Counted from the first letter of the stretch, positions 51,645 to 60,443 are shown. The stretch: 64,000 bases of DNA from Bradyrhizobium sp. Rc3b (GCF_900114915.1 NZ_FOUS01000011.1:186001-250000); one strand, 5' to 3'. A program made the numbers and translations. The notes: generated by a model from the sequence alone, not told the origin.

Positions 51645-52982
51645 CTATCGTTGCGTCAACTGCGGATGCGCAGCTGTGACGCGCCACACCGTGTTGCCGC
51701 TGTCGTCTGCGATCAGCAACGCGCCTGATTTGTCGATGGCGACGCCGACGGGACGGCCACGCGCCTGGTTGTCGCTGTTCAAAAAGCCCGTCACGACGTC
51801 CTGCGCCGGTCCGCTCGGCTTGCCGTCCGTGAACGGCACGAACACGACCTTGTAGCCGTTGAGCACCTGCCTGTTCCAGCTGCCATGCTCGCCGACGAAG
51901 GCGCCGCCACGATAGGCGGCCGGCAGGCCGGAGCCGGTGTTGAAGACGAGCCCGAGCGGGGCGACATGCGAGCTCAGGGCATAATCCGGCACGATCGCCT
52001 TGGCGACGAGATCCGGTCGCTGCGGCTTGACGCGGGGATCGACGTGCTGGCCGTAATAGCTATAGGGCCAGCCGTAAAAGCCGCCGTCCTTCACCGAGGT
52101 CATGTAGTCAGGGACGAGATCGGGACCGAGTTCGTCGCGCTCGTTCACCACCGTCCACAACGCGCCGGTCTGCGGCTCGAAGCTGAGCCCGTTGGGATTG
52201 CGCAGGCCGCTTGCGAACACGCGCCAGCGGCCGCTGGCACGATCGACCTCGAGGATCGCGGCGCGGTTGTGCTCGGCCTCCATGCCGTTCTCGGTGATGT
52301 TGCTGTTGGAGCCGACGCCGGCATAGAGTTTCGAGCCGTCGGGGCTCGCGACCAGGCTCTTGGTCCAGTGATGGTTGATCGGCCCACCCGGCAGCGGCGT
52401 CAGCACCGTGCCCGGCGCGGTGATCTTGGTGTCGCCTTCCGTGTAGGGATATTTGACGATCGCATCGGCGTTGGCGACATAGAGGTCGTTGCCAACCAGC
52501 GCGATGCCGAAGGGCGAATTGAGATGGTCGAGGAAGACGCTTTGCGTCTCCGGCACGCCGTCGCCATTGCTGTCGCGCAGTAGCGTGATGCGGTTGCCCG
52601 GCCCGGTGTCGTTGCCGCCCGAGGTCGCCCAGGACTCGATGTAGCCCATGACGATCTCTTTGGGCCGCTTGATCCCGGCCCCCTTCGGCGCCTTGGATTC
52701 CGCCACCAGCACGTCACCATTGGGCAGCACGTAGATGAAACGCGGATGCTGCAGGCCGGTCGCGAAGGCCTTGACCTGCAGGCCCTCAGCCACAGCCGGC
52801 GTCTCGTTCTTCTTCCAGCCGACGATGCGCGCGATGTGGACCGGCGGCAGCAAATATTGCTGGATGTCGGGAAGTTTTGGGTTGGCGCCGATCTGCGCCT
52901 TGGGGTCGCCGCTGCCGTCGTCGCAGCCAGCCAGCAACAGCAGCGGCGAGAACACCAGCGCCCGGGCAAGCTTCGATATCAT
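51645..52982 (-). CDS. PQQ-dependent sugar dehydrogenase-like lipoprotein (sorbosone dehydrogenase family)
   Basis: A 445-residue secreted protein. It begins MISKLARALVFSPLLLLAGC with a lipobox (LLAG-C at residue 20). A six-bladed propeller follows (GLQHPRFIYVLPNGDVLVAE, GPGNRITLLRDSNGDGVP, YFGEH-like blade VGEHGSWNR, FNTGSGLPAAYRGG). Family members oxidise aldoses or sorbosone in the periplasm with PQQ and pass electrons on. The start overlaps the DUF2231 stop by 4 bp, so the two are coupled. Confidence 0.9.
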   Translation of the reverse strand: MISKLARALVFSPLLLLAGCDDGSGDPKAQIGANPKLPDIQQYLLPPVHIARIVGWKKNETPAVAEGLQVKAFATGLQHPRFIYVLPNGDVLVAESKAPKGAGIKRPKEIVMGYIESWATSGGNDTGPGNRITLLRDSNGDGVPETQSVFLDHLNSPFGIALVGNDLYVANADAIVKYPYTEGDTKITAPGTVLTPLPGGPINHHWTKSLVASPDGSKLYAGVGSNSNITENGMEAEHNRAAILEVDRASGRWRVFASGLRNPNGLSFEPQTGALWTVVNERDELGPDLVPDYMTSVKDGGFYGWPYSYYGQHVDPRVKPQRPDLVAKAIVPDYALSSHVAPLGLVFNTGSGLPAAYRGGAFVGEHGSWNRQVLNGYKVVFVPFTDGKPSGPAQDVVTGFLNSDNQARGRPVGVAIDKSGALLIADDSGNTVWRVTAAHPQLTQR

Positions 52983-53431
52983 CGTGCAACTCCTATGCCG
53001 TGGCGATAGACCATGGCCCAGCCGAGCCAGCCGGTGACGGGCAGGATCAGCACCGTGATCACGGACAGAACGAGCCCGGTCGGCCACACCGAGGTCCAGG
53101 CATCGCGGGTGTGGATCAGCGCGTTGACGACGGCGAGGATCAGCGCCACGGCATTTCCGATCAGATGCGGCCATGCCGGCATCTGCGCCCGCACCAGGCG
53201 GTTGCCGAGGAAATCGGTCAGACCCGCGATCGCCGCCAGCACGCCGAAGACGACGCCAGCGAGCAGAAGCCAGGCGGAAAAATTCGCCCACATGATCTCG
53301 GCGCTGGCGACATAGGCGATGTCGGTCAAGAGCGCCCCGACGAAGCACGCGATCGGGATCGGCACCAGCATCGGATGAATCGGATGACCCGCGATCTGCG
53401 CGGTGGTTCGCACGCGCATGTCGTCTTGCAC
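52979..53431 (-). CDS. DUF2231 domain-containing membrane protein
   Basis: A 150-residue four-helix membrane protein with the DUF2231 signature IAGHPIHPMLVPIPIACFVG near the N-terminus and GLTDFLGNRLVRAQ in the middle. DUF2231 proteins often carry or neighbour heme-dependent or electron-transfer proteins. Here it is coupled to a PQQ-type dehydrogenase, which suggests an electron-accepting role. That role is inference. It starts MQDDMRVRTTA. Confidence 0.88.
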   Translation of the reverse strand: MQDDMRVRTTAQIAGHPIHPMLVPIPIACFVGALLTDIAYVASAEIMWANFSAWLLLAGVVFGVLAAIAGLTDFLGNRLVRAQMPAWPHLIGNAVALILAVVNALIHTRDAWTSVWPTGLVLSVITVLILPVTGWLGWAMVYRHGIGVAR

Positions 53432-53582
53432 GGTCGGCCTCGTGTGATTTTCGGTCCTGCCCGACCGGCCAACTCGTGCGTCGTGCGATGGTTCCTAGGG
53501 GATCCCCGCCGCCTCGTTCCGACGCGCGCGGATAACATTCATCGCCGTAGCGATATCAGCGATCTCACGGGCTACGATGGCC

Positions 53583-53888
53583 TTAGATGCGCGCCAGACC
53601 CAGCTTTTCGCGGACCTCGTCATCCTCGATCACCTGATCGAGGCGCGCATTCTTGTCGGCTTCCAAATCTTCCGCGATCGTCTCGAGGGTTCGAAATGCG
53701 TCGCCAGCGCTCGCGGCCGTTTCGAGGTGAGCGATCGACTGACCGTTCACCGAGAGGTCGGCCTCGCCCCAGGGCGTAGTGTCGATCTCCAGGCGATCGC
53801 CGCCGGCCTTGGCGATGAAGTGCTGGACGGTGGATTTGGAGGTCGGCAGGGAGAGGTCCGGCGTCCAATCGATCGGCTTGTTGGTCAT
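53583..53888 (-). CDS. Hypothetical protein, 101 residues
   Basis: A small acidic soluble protein: MTNKPIDWTPDLSLPTSKST, then GGDRLEIDTTPWGEADLSVN, then an acidic helical C-terminus (DLEADKNARLDQVIEDDEV). It has no signal peptide or membrane segment. I do not recognise the family. It stands alone between the DUF2231 gene and a 320-nt gap. Confidence 0.65.
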   Translation of the reverse strand: MTNKPIDWTPDLSLPTSKSTVQHFIAKAGGDRLEIDTTPWGEADLSVNGQSIAHLETAASAGDAFRTLETIAEDLEADKNARLDQVIEDDEVREKLGLARI

Positions 53889-54212
53889 GTGTACGTCCCG
53901 AAGTTGCGACCAATGGATAGACCATCCGGCGCGGGGGACATTGACCTGGATCAGGCCGCGACCGGGCCGTCCTTGTTCTGCGGGCTGAGGTTAATATTCT
54001 CGATGCTTTCTTTCGGGGGTATCGAATGAAATTGATATGTCCGTGGCGGTGTGCCTGACGCTGGCATTGTGCACGACCGCTCACAGCCATCCTGTGGCGA
54101 GTTGCGCAGGCAAGTTCGTCGGCACCTGGATTCACCAAGAGCCTCGTGCGGAGCGACTGAGGTGGACCACTACTCTGGAGGCGTGGCCGCAAGGCCGCGT
54201 CTCGAAGGAATA
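53889..54212. other. Gap around a possible tiny plus-strand gene
   Basis: The minus strand has nothing I can support here. The plus strand holds the 59-residue frame at 54037, listed separately with low confidence. Confidence 0.5.
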
Positions 54213-54216
54213 TTAG
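54037..54216 (+). CDS. Possible small secreted protein, 59 residues (or a gene remnant)
   Basis: The frame starts MSVAVCLTLALCTTAHSHPV and has a signal-peptide-like hydrophobic core with a plausible Ala-His-Ser cleavage region. It continues GKFVGTWIHQEP and ends VSKEY at TAG 54214-54216. The GTW motif recalls small lipocalin-like domains but the protein is far too short for one. An alternative ATG at 54026 in another frame gives MKLICPWRCA then stop, so a frameshifted signal peptide is possible. It overlaps the opposite-strand gene end by 4 bp. Low confidence that it is expressed. Confidence 0.3.
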   Translation: MSVAVCLTLALCTTAHSHPVASCAGKFVGTWIHQEPRAERLRWTTTLEAWPQGRVSKEY

Positions 54217-54746
54217 GCCGCACTCAGGAGCAGCGCGCAAATGCCGAGGACAACGGTCTGAGCCGCGGCCGCTCCGAAGGTCACGATCTTGATCGTCGTC
54301 GCCAGACGCATCAGGTTGAATTTGGTGTCACTCACGTCATGGCGCAGGAGGCTCTGCGCGATCATGGCGTCTTCCACGAAATCGCTGATGATATAGGCGG
54401 CCGGCACGATGCAGACCGCGACACAATACCACCAATTGGCCGGGTCAGGCCATGTCAGCGCCGCGGCGAGCCATAGCGAGCCAGTGACGAAAAACCCTCC
54501 GACAAGAAAAATGTAGATGACATCCAGAAGCATGATGCATCGAGCATAGGGCCTGCGGAAGGGACCATTGGTGGGCGACCGCAGCCACTGCTCAAGCGAT
54601 CTCCGGGTGAGCGCCTCGCCGGTCGATGGAATAAGTCCTGGGCGCTCGAGGAAGCGAGCGCTCACATCGGCGCCGAACCTGCTCGAAATCATGGCCACGA
54701 TGAACGGCCAGATGATGGCCGCCGCAGCGAACGTGATTGCGTACAT
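54213..54746 (-). CDS. Membrane protein of unknown function, 177 residues
   Basis: It has four hydrophobic segments: an N-terminal helix (ITFAAAAIIWPFIVAMISSR), a middle pair, and a C-terminal helix (VTFGAAAAQTVVLGICALLL). A cytoplasmic loop with SRFGADVSARFLERPGLIPS lies after the first. No family recognised. It follows the pentapeptide-repeat gene by 39 nt and completes a minus-strand trio with the DUF2235 hydrolase. Confidence 0.65.
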   Translation of the reverse strand: MYAITFAAAAIIWPFIVAMISSRFGADVSARFLERPGLIPSTGEALTRRSLEQWLRSPTNGPFRRPYARCIMLLDVIYIFLVGGFFVTGSLWLAAALTWPDPANWWYCVAVCIVPAAYIISDFVEDAMIAQSLLRHDVSDTKFNLMRLATTIKIVTFGAAAAQTVVLGICALLLSAA

Positions 54747-54785
54747 CGTTCCTCCCGAAATTCGCTTAGGTGACCGATACCCTTC

Positions 54786-56102
54786 TCAGCGACGTGGCCG
54801 GTTCAGGGCCTTCGACGTCTGATCAGCACTTGGCTGGCAATCGCCCCGCCGAACTCCGCACATCTCGACGCGCCTGAACTCGCCGGAAAAATACGGCTCC
54901 AAACCGAGCGGCTGCGCAGCGATGATGGTGTCTTCATCGTCTCCAAACCTGCCGACGCAAACTTGTCGCAGCATCGCGGTCGTCAAACCCTTGGCGTCCC
55001 TGAAATTGGCCCGGCTGACCGTGGCGCCGCACAGATTGGCGCCGGTCAGATCTGCGTTCCTGAAATCGGCGCCTCCCAGGGAGGCATTTTCGAAGTTGAC
55101 GCCGCGGAGATCGGCGTTGCGCAAATCGGTGATGAAGCAGCGATAGGTCTGCCAGACGTCCAATTTAGGAGATGCGTTGGTCTTTCTTTCCTCTTTCTTC
55201 TTCGGAGCCGGATCGGTTTCATCGAAGCCGATGCTCTCGGCGGTGAACCGCGTCTTCTCAAATTGCTTCGGTCTCTCGGATTCCTTCCACAACCATCCCG
55301 AACTAGCCGGCGAGCCTGGGACATCCCAGTCGGCCAGACTTGCGCCACCGAGATCAGCACCAAAAAGATTGGCGTATCGTAAGCTGACCCGACGCAGCTG
55401 GGCTTGCGTCATCACCGAACAAGAAAGGTCGAGCCCGCTAAGATCGAAATTGTCCAATCCGAGATTGGCCAGATTCAAGCGCCTGTCACCGGCACACAAC
55501 CTGCCGCTGGGTAAACTGCGGACCCTCGATAGCACACCACCGCCGAGTTGCCGGATAGCAGCCTGAGCAGCAGGTGGGGGCTCCTCGCGGCGCTCGACGA
55601 CCGGCCTTGGCCGGGTCGGATCTCCCGCGTCGCAAGTCCCGGATTCCTGCATCCGGTTGGCCTTCGTTCCATCGACGACGACGCTTTCCAGAATTGTGAT
55701 AGCCTGCTGCCCGAAAGCGCCGGGGCTCTCCGAGACAAGGCTGGTGATCCGCTGCGCGGCCACCTGTGCATAGGGTTTGTCCGGGGCGTCAACCAGGCTG
55801 CGGGTCGCCTCCGCAAATTGCTGGCCCCGCTCGTGATCCAGACGAAGCCTGTAGTCTGCATTCCACTGATTGCTCGTCAACCAGAGCTGGACGGCACCGG
55901 CAATGAAGGTCGCGACGAGTCCCAGCCCGGTCAGGACCTGATAGTTCGTCTGGCGCAGGCGATCCTGAACCTCCAACTGCTTGATCTGATCGGCATCGAA
56001 GTGAAGCAGGACCTGCGCGCGCGGCGTTGCCCACCAGAACCAGAAAAACGCCCCGAGCAGGAAAATCGCAATGAAGACCAGCGGCACGATCAAGTAAAAC
56101 AT
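54786..56102 (-). CDS. Membrane-anchored pentapeptide-repeat protein
   Basis: A 438-residue protein. Two N-terminal helices (FIAIFLLGAFFWFWW and LGLVATFIAGAVQLWL) flank a short charged loop. A helical middle follows (DHERGQQFAEATRSLVDAPD). Two blocks of pentapeptide repeats form a right-handed quadrilateral helix, about 210-255 (LNLANLGLDNFDLSGLDL) and about 335-385 (ADLRGVNFENASLGGADF, then LTGANLCGATVSRANF). Between the blocks is a non-repeat insert. It lies 19 nt after the DUF2235 gene. Function unknown; the layout suggests a membrane-tethered scaffold or binding partner. Confidence 0.85.
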   Translation of the reverse strand: MFYLIVPLVFIAIFLLGAFFWFWWATPRAQVLLHFDADQIKQLEVQDRLRQTNYQVLTGLGLVATFIAGAVQLWLTSNQWNADYRLRLDHERGQQFAEATRSLVDAPDKPYAQVAAQRITSLVSESPGAFGQQAITILESVVVDGTKANRMQESGTCDAGDPTRPRPVVERREEPPPAAQAAIRQLGGGVLSRVRSLPSGRLCAGDRRLNLANLGLDNFDLSGLDLSCSVMTQAQLRRVSLRYANLFGADLGGASLADWDVPGSPASSGWLWKESERPKQFEKTRFTAESIGFDETDPAPKKKEERKTNASPKLDVWQTYRCFITDLRNADLRGVNFENASLGGADFRNADLTGANLCGATVSRANFRDAKGLTTAMLRQVCVGRFGDDEDTIIAAQPLGLEPYFSGEFRRVEMCGVRRGDCQPSADQTSKALNRPRR

Positions 56103-56121
56103 GACTAAGCTCCGCTCGCGG

Positions 56122-57420
56122 TTACCCGACTCTTTGCAGCCCTTGCCTCATCAACACCGTCGCCAGCAGGAGCGGCGTCGACATGGCATTCCAGTCCACG
56201 ACGGCAACATCGCCGTTCAGCTGAACCAACTGCTGGAGGGCCGACATGAGGTTCCGCGGGGCGTATGTCGCGTCAACGCCGCCGATCCCGACGGATAGAC
56301 CCAGGCGCTCGATGGCGCTGACGTGGATCGCCTCTCCGATCGGCTTGGCGTGCCGGTCGAAGCAGACGTTTCGTTCGAACGGTCTGGGCGCAACGGGTAC
56401 GGGCAGATTTCCGATCGACCGGTAGACATAGGGCATGAAACGATACAGCCCCTGACGAGGTTCGTGCTGGGGCGCCGTGATACAATCAGGAGCGAGTGCT
56501 GGCGGCGGATCCAACGGGAAGTCGTCGCCGGCAATCTGGCGAACGCGCTTGATCATCCAATCCAGAGTGATGTCTTCGAGCTCATGCGGCCCGGACCGCA
56601 CATATCCGCCGCCGACGTCGGCATGGGCCCCCGCGAACCACACCTGCTCCACGTTTGCCGGCCGTGCGGTGAAGGGCAATCGCCGCCAGAGAGTGGCTTC
56701 GAAAGCCTCCCGATGTTCGTCGATCGCCAGCGCCTGCAGGCTGTGCTCGCAGATCCCCGACAGACCGACGTCATGGAAGCCGTACAGGTCGCGATTTTCT
56801 TTCCAGAACGCATTCAGCGGTATCCCCAGGGCGCCCACGGTGTCGAACACGCCGAGCAACTTGACTGGAATGCTGTTCGGACCTGACGAAATCTTTCTGA
56901 CGAGTATCTCGTCACAAGGGAGGCGGTTGGCCGGATGCGTGCGATAATGCGCCCACAGCCGCGACAAGGCCTTGGCGTCGAACTTATTGCGATAAATCAG
57001 ACCGACGGCTGCCAGGCAGCCCACCAACGACCGGGCGGTGTATGAGCCGCGCGAGAAGCCGAAGATGAAAATCTCGTCTCCCCGGTCGTAGTGCTGGGCC
57101 AGAAAAGTGTAGGCACGGCGAACGTTTTCCGACAGGCCTGCGCCAAGGGCACCACCGCTGAACCGATCCAGAAAACCGCTGGTTCCTACCCCTCGCTCGT
57201 AGAGGATGACGTTGTCCCGGCCGCCCGGCTTGCCGCCCTTCAGGACGAATGTCTGCTGAGGCACGGCAGCGGAACTCGTGACGTCGCTCGTGGCGCGCGA
57301 ATGCGCGTTGGAGAGATGCTCTGCAATTCTCTGCCTGAGGCGAACGATGTTGGTGTCGGCCCCGCCGTCATCGGCGTCGTTCCAGGTGCCGTCCAGAAGC
57401 AAGATGATCCGCTTCGCCAC
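56122..57420 (-). CDS. DUF2235-family alpha/beta hydrolase (Tle1-like phospholipase fold)
   Basis: A 432-residue protein. The N-terminus IILLLDGTWNDADDGG is diagnostic of DUF2235. The nucleophile elbow is GFSRGSYTARS at residues 121-131, with Ser123. The catalytic Asp is in WFAGAHADVGGGYV. The His is probably in the C-terminal third. DUF2235 includes type VI secretion phospholipase effectors, but no T6SS gene is in this window, and there is no signal peptide. First gene of a trio with the pentapeptide-repeat and membrane proteins, which could be immunity or scaffold proteins (inference). Confidence 0.85.
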   Translation of the reverse strand: MAKRIILLLDGTWNDADDGGADTNIVRLRQRIAEHLSNAHSRATSDVTSSAAVPQQTFVLKGGKPGGRDNVILYERGVGTSGFLDRFSGGALGAGLSENVRRAYTFLAQHYDRGDEIFIFGFSRGSYTARSLVGCLAAVGLIYRNKFDAKALSRLWAHYRTHPANRLPCDEILVRKISSGPNSIPVKLLGVFDTVGALGIPLNAFWKENRDLYGFHDVGLSGICEHSLQALAIDEHREAFEATLWRRLPFTARPANVEQVWFAGAHADVGGGYVRSGPHELEDITLDWMIKRVRQIAGDDFPLDPPPALAPDCITAPQHEPRQGLYRFMPYVYRSIGNLPVPVAPRPFERNVCFDRHAKPIGEAIHVSAIERLGLSVGIGGVDATYAPRNLMSALQQLVQLNGDVAVVDWNAMSTPLLLATVLMRQGLQRVG

Positions 57421-57634
57421 CCCAGCCCCCCAGCCTCATGGCACGCTCCGGCAGAACTCGATCAATCTAGCGAGATCGTGTCCCCTGCCCGCAACTTGAG
57501 GATGCTACACTTCCTCCGAGGATGTCCAGCCGGTTCGCTGTCAGCGCACAGCGAGTGCCAACGAACATTCGAAACGCGTCACTTGCAGGGGGATCGAGCA
57601 GATGCGCTCAGGGACATTCTGGCGCGGCACGTTT

Positions 57635-57708
57635 TGGAGCGGGTGAAGGGAATCGAACCCTCGTATTCAGCTTGGAAGGCTGCTGCTCTACCATTGAGCT
57701 ACACCCGC
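57635..57708 (-). tRNA. tRNA-Gly (anticodon TCC)
   Basis: On the minus strand a 74-nt tRNA. The acceptor stem is GCGGGTG/CACCCGC, the D arm GCTC-AATGGTA-GAGC, and the anticodon loop CTTCCAA. The variable loop is ATACG, and the T arm is GAGGG-TTCGATT-CCCTT. It ends with the discriminator T and an encoded CCA. It matches bacterial tRNA-Gly(UCC) closely. Confidence 0.96.
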
Positions 57709-57820
57709 GTTACGGGCTCCCTAACACGGCCGGGCGGCGGTCTCAACTGTTCAGGAGGTCGCTTTCCGGCCGTCCTGAGCCCTTGCGAATCGCGCCCGGT
57801 TCCTGCGGACCCGCCGCCCC

Positions 57821-57849
57821 TTAACAGCGGCGGCAATGCCCCCTATATT
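57821..57849 (+). promoter_or_regulatory. rreB promoter
   Basis: TTAACA (57821-57826) and TATATT (57844-57849) are 17 bp apart. A start near 57856 would give a transcript of about 165 nt up to the terminator, which is the reported rreB length. Confidence 0.75.
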
Positions 57850-57868
57850 GAAATCTTCCGAAACCAAC

Positions 57869-57885
57869 GAAAGGAGGTGATCCAG
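57869..57885 (+). promoter_or_regulatory. 17-nt extended Shine-Dalgarno of rreB
   Basis: GAAAGGAGGTGATCCAG matches the complement of the 16S rRNA 3' end over all 17 positions. Ordinary sites match 4-8. Its last G is the first base of the GTG start, so 30S binding and start-codon access compete directly. Confidence 0.85.
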
Positions 57886-57929
57886 TGTCTTTTACCAAGC
57901 GCTGTCACCTCGCTGGGATCGCCCGCTAA
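57885..57929 (+). CDS. rreB: RreB leader-type micropeptide, 14 residues
   Basis: The GTG at 57885 opens the 14-residue frame VSFTKRCHLAGIAR (GTG read as fMet), ending TAA at 57927-57929. Together with the 17-nt Shine-Dalgarno, the TATATT promoter and the intrinsic terminator, it matches the published rreB of Bradyrhizobiaceae (small mRNA, ~165 nt, 14 codons, ribosome-regulated). That work reports weak translation, impeded by the extended site and by the GTG start. Blocking translation stabilises the transcript. The role of the peptide or RNA is not known. The identification rests on size, start codon, site length and context; I could not compare with a database. Confidence 0.85.
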   Translation: MSFTKRCHLAGIAR

Positions 57930-57989
57930 GCTTTGAATAGGGCTTGGCATCGGGGCGCTCTCAGCCCTGGACCAGCGAGCAAGAAATCG

Positions 57990-58021
57990 GGCGCGACGGG
58001 GCTTCCCCGCCGCGCCTTTTT
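57990..58021 (+). terminator. Intrinsic terminator of rreB
   Basis: GGCGCG-A-CGGGG, loop CTT, CCCCG-C-CGCGCC, then TTTTT: an 11-bp stem with one mismatch and a T run. It ends the rreB transcript about 60 nt after its stop and also lies just beyond the histidine kinase stop on the other strand. Confidence 0.85.
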
Positions 58022-58037
58022 CGTCCGGGAGCGCGCT

Positions 58038-60443
58038 TCAACCCGGCGGCTCGCCCGCAAGCACCTCGCGAATCTTCTGCGACAGCTCCGACTTCCGGTA
58101 GGGCTTCTTGAGCAGCGCCACGCCGGAATCGAGATGTCCTTCGTGGACCATGGCGTTGTCGGTGTAGCCGGAGGTATAGAGCACCCTTGCCCCCGGCCGG
58201 CGGAGCCGGATCGCGTCGGCCAATTCCCGCCCGTTCATGCCGCCGGGCATGATGATGTCCGTGAACAGCAGATCGAATTTGGCGCCCTGGTCGACCAGCG
58301 CCAGTGCGGACGCGCCGTCGCCGGCCACCAGCGTGCGATAGCCGAGGCTGCCGAGCCGGGCGATGACATAGCCCTGCACCAGGGGATCGTCCTCGACCAC
58401 GAGGATCGTTTCGTGTCCGCGTGCCGTGTCGAGCGCCTGGACCGGCGCGGTCCTGGCCGGCGCCTCGCCCTTCGATCGCGGCAGGAACAGCCGCATCACG
58501 GTGCCGCGCCCCTCCTCGCTCTCGACGGCGACCGTGCCGCCGGTCTGCTTGGCAAAGCCGTAGACCATGCTGAGCCCGAGGCCGGTGCCGCGACCGACGC
58601 CCTTGGTGGTGAAGAACGGCTCGAACACGCGCTCGCGGATGTCGGCGGGGATGCCGTGGCCGGTGTCGGCGACCGCGACCATCACGAAGGCGCCGCGAAC
58701 GGCATCGCCATCACCGGCAACGCCGGTGTCGTCGAGCTCGCGGTTCGCGGTCTCGATCGTGAGCTTGCCCCCGCCCGGCATTGCGTCGCGCGCGTTGACG
58801 GCGAGGTTGACGATCGCGGAGGAGAGCTGCGAGGGATCGGCCATCGCGGACCAGGCGTCATCGGCGAGCCGGGTCACGATCTCGATATGGGCGCCGAGGA
58901 TCGGCCTCAGCAACTTCGTAGACTCGAGCACGAGGGCGTTGACGTCGATCTCGCGCGGCTCCAGCGGCTGGCGGCGCGCGAAGGTCAGCAGCTGCGAGGT
59001 GATCTCCGCACCGCGCGCGGCCGCATCGTCGATCAGCTGCGCGATCGCGGCGAATTCGGGCTTGTCCGCAAGCCCTTCCTGGATGATCTCGATGGTGCCG
59101 GTGATGACCGTGAGCACGTTGTTGAAATCGTGCGCGACGCCGCCGGTGAGCTGGCCGATCGCGTCCATCTTCTGGGATTGACGTAAGCGCTCCTCGGTTT
59201 CGTGCTGCTTGGTGAGATCGGTCGCGGAGCCGCGATAGCCCATGAAGCGTCCGTCGGCGGCGAAGATCGGCTGGCCGTTGACGCTGAAATGATGCATCCG
59301 CCCGGCGGTGTCGCGGCCGCGATATTCGAACTTCCGGAACGGCTCGTGGCGGTCCAGCATCGCCATGTGCGCGCGCCATTTCTCGGGCTCGGCGTCGCGG
59401 CCGAACGCGGCATCGGCGCGGCGCTTGCCGATCAGCGCCTTGCTGTCCATGCTGAAGGCACCGGCCCGGTCGGAAATGTAGGTGAACCGATGGTCTGGTC
59501 CGGTCTCCCAGAACCAGTCGGACGCGGTCTCGGCATAGTCGCGGAAACGCTGCTCGCTCGCACGCGCGTCCTCTTCGGCGCGCTGGCGGATGGTCAGGTC
59601 GCGCTCGAGATTTGCATTGGCCTCGCGCAGCTCGCCATAGGCCCGCTGGAGGTTCACGCACATGGCGTTGAAGGCGTCGATCACCTTGTCCAGCTCGTCG
59701 GCATCGTAGGGCGGCCGGCGCTCCAGGCGCAAAGGCGGCGTCGGCCGCGCCAGGCTGTATTTGCTGACGAACTCGGCGATGGCGACCAGATGCCGCGTCA
59801 CCAGCAGATGGAACATATAGATGATGAACAGCGAGACGAGGAACGTCTTGGCCGCCTGGCTTGCCAGGATGACCAACGCGCGGTTCAGCAGATGTTGATA
59901 GACATCGGTCAGCGTCGCCTCGACATGGAGCACGCCAATCTCGCGTGCGGTCCCCTGCACAATGGTGTTCAGCGGATAGTCGCGCGTCACCACTGAGCGG
60001 GTGCTCGGCTCGCCGACTGCGAGACGGATCGGATTGGGACGATCGGCAATCTCGCGCACCTCGGCGGCGCGGATGTCGGGCAGCCGCAGGATACCGTCGA
60101 GCTGGAGCTTGAGCTGGTTCTGGTCGAGATTCCATAGGCTCTCGCCGAGACTGCCGGTGGTGCTGCGGCCGATCTCCTCGAGCCTGGTCTCGATGAGGCC
60201 GACCTCGCGATCATAATCGAGATAGAGCTGGAGCGCCGTCAATGTCAGCGTCACGACCGAAGAGAACAGCAGCACGGCTGCGAGCAGGCGCGGCCCGACG
60301 CCGCTGCGCGACCAGTTGAAGAGCCGGGACAGCAGCGCGGCGAACATCGAAGGCGCGAGCGCGGTGCCGATCAAATCCTGCTTCGCAGCCGCCGGTGCAA
60401 CGGCGCGGCCGCGCTTGGAGTCCTCGTCACCAGCCTTGACCAT
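58038..60443 (-). CDS. PAS-containing hybrid histidine kinase with receiver domain
   Basis: An 801-residue kinase. One membrane helix is at about residues 51-74 and a second at 190-215, enclosing a periplasmic sensor of ~115 residues. A HAMP-like linker follows, then a PAS domain (about 295-410) and a HisKA dimer with His438 (GGVAHDFNNVL). The HATPase has N-box Asn546/550, DTGHGI at 593-598 and GLGL at 621-624. A C-terminal receiver has Asp729 (FTDIIMPGG). The start is ATG 60441-60443 or ATG 60470; only the N-terminal tail differs. It is divergent from a periplasmic solute-binding protein gene, which may sense for it. No separate response regulator lies next to it. Confidence 0.9.
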   Translation of the reverse strand: MVKAGDEDSKRGRAVAPAAAKQDLIGTALAPSMFAALLSRLFNWSRSGVGPRLLAAVLLFSSVVTLTLTALQLYLDYDREVGLIETRLEEIGRSTTGSLGESLWNLDQNQLKLQLDGILRLPDIRAAEVREIADRPNPIRLAVGEPSTRSVVTRDYPLNTIVQGTAREIGVLHVEATLTDVYQHLLNRALVILASQAAKTFLVSLFIIYMFHLLVTRHLVAIAEFVSKYSLARPTPPLRLERRPPYDADELDKVIDAFNAMCVNLQRAYGELREANANLERDLTIRQRAEEDARASEQRFRDYAETASDWFWETGPDHRFTYISDRAGAFSMDSKALIGKRRADAAFGRDAEPEKWRAHMAMLDRHEPFRKFEYRGRDTAGRMHHFSVNGQPIFAADGRFMGYRGSATDLTKQHETEERLRQSQKMDAIGQLTGGVAHDFNNVLTVITGTIEIIQEGLADKPEFAAIAQLIDDAAARGAEITSQLLTFARRQPLEPREIDVNALVLESTKLLRPILGAHIEIVTRLADDAWSAMADPSQLSSAIVNLAVNARDAMPGGGKLTIETANRELDDTGVAGDGDAVRGAFVMVAVADTGHGIPADIRERVFEPFFTTKGVGRGTGLGLSMVYGFAKQTGGTVAVESEEGRGTVMRLFLPRSKGEAPARTAPVQALDTARGHETILVVEDDPLVQGYVIARLGSLGYRTLVAGDGASALALVDQGAKFDLLFTDIIMPGGMNGRELADAIRLRRPGARVLYTSGYTDNAMVHEGHLDSGVALLKKPYRKSELSQKIREVLAGEPPG

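Noticed and set aside
51184..51855. A 223-codon plus-strand frame after the NAD-kinase-like gene
   Set aside because: It lies opposite two small minus-strand genes with good ribosome sites and the end of the PQQ-type dehydrogenase, and its product has no coherent domain.
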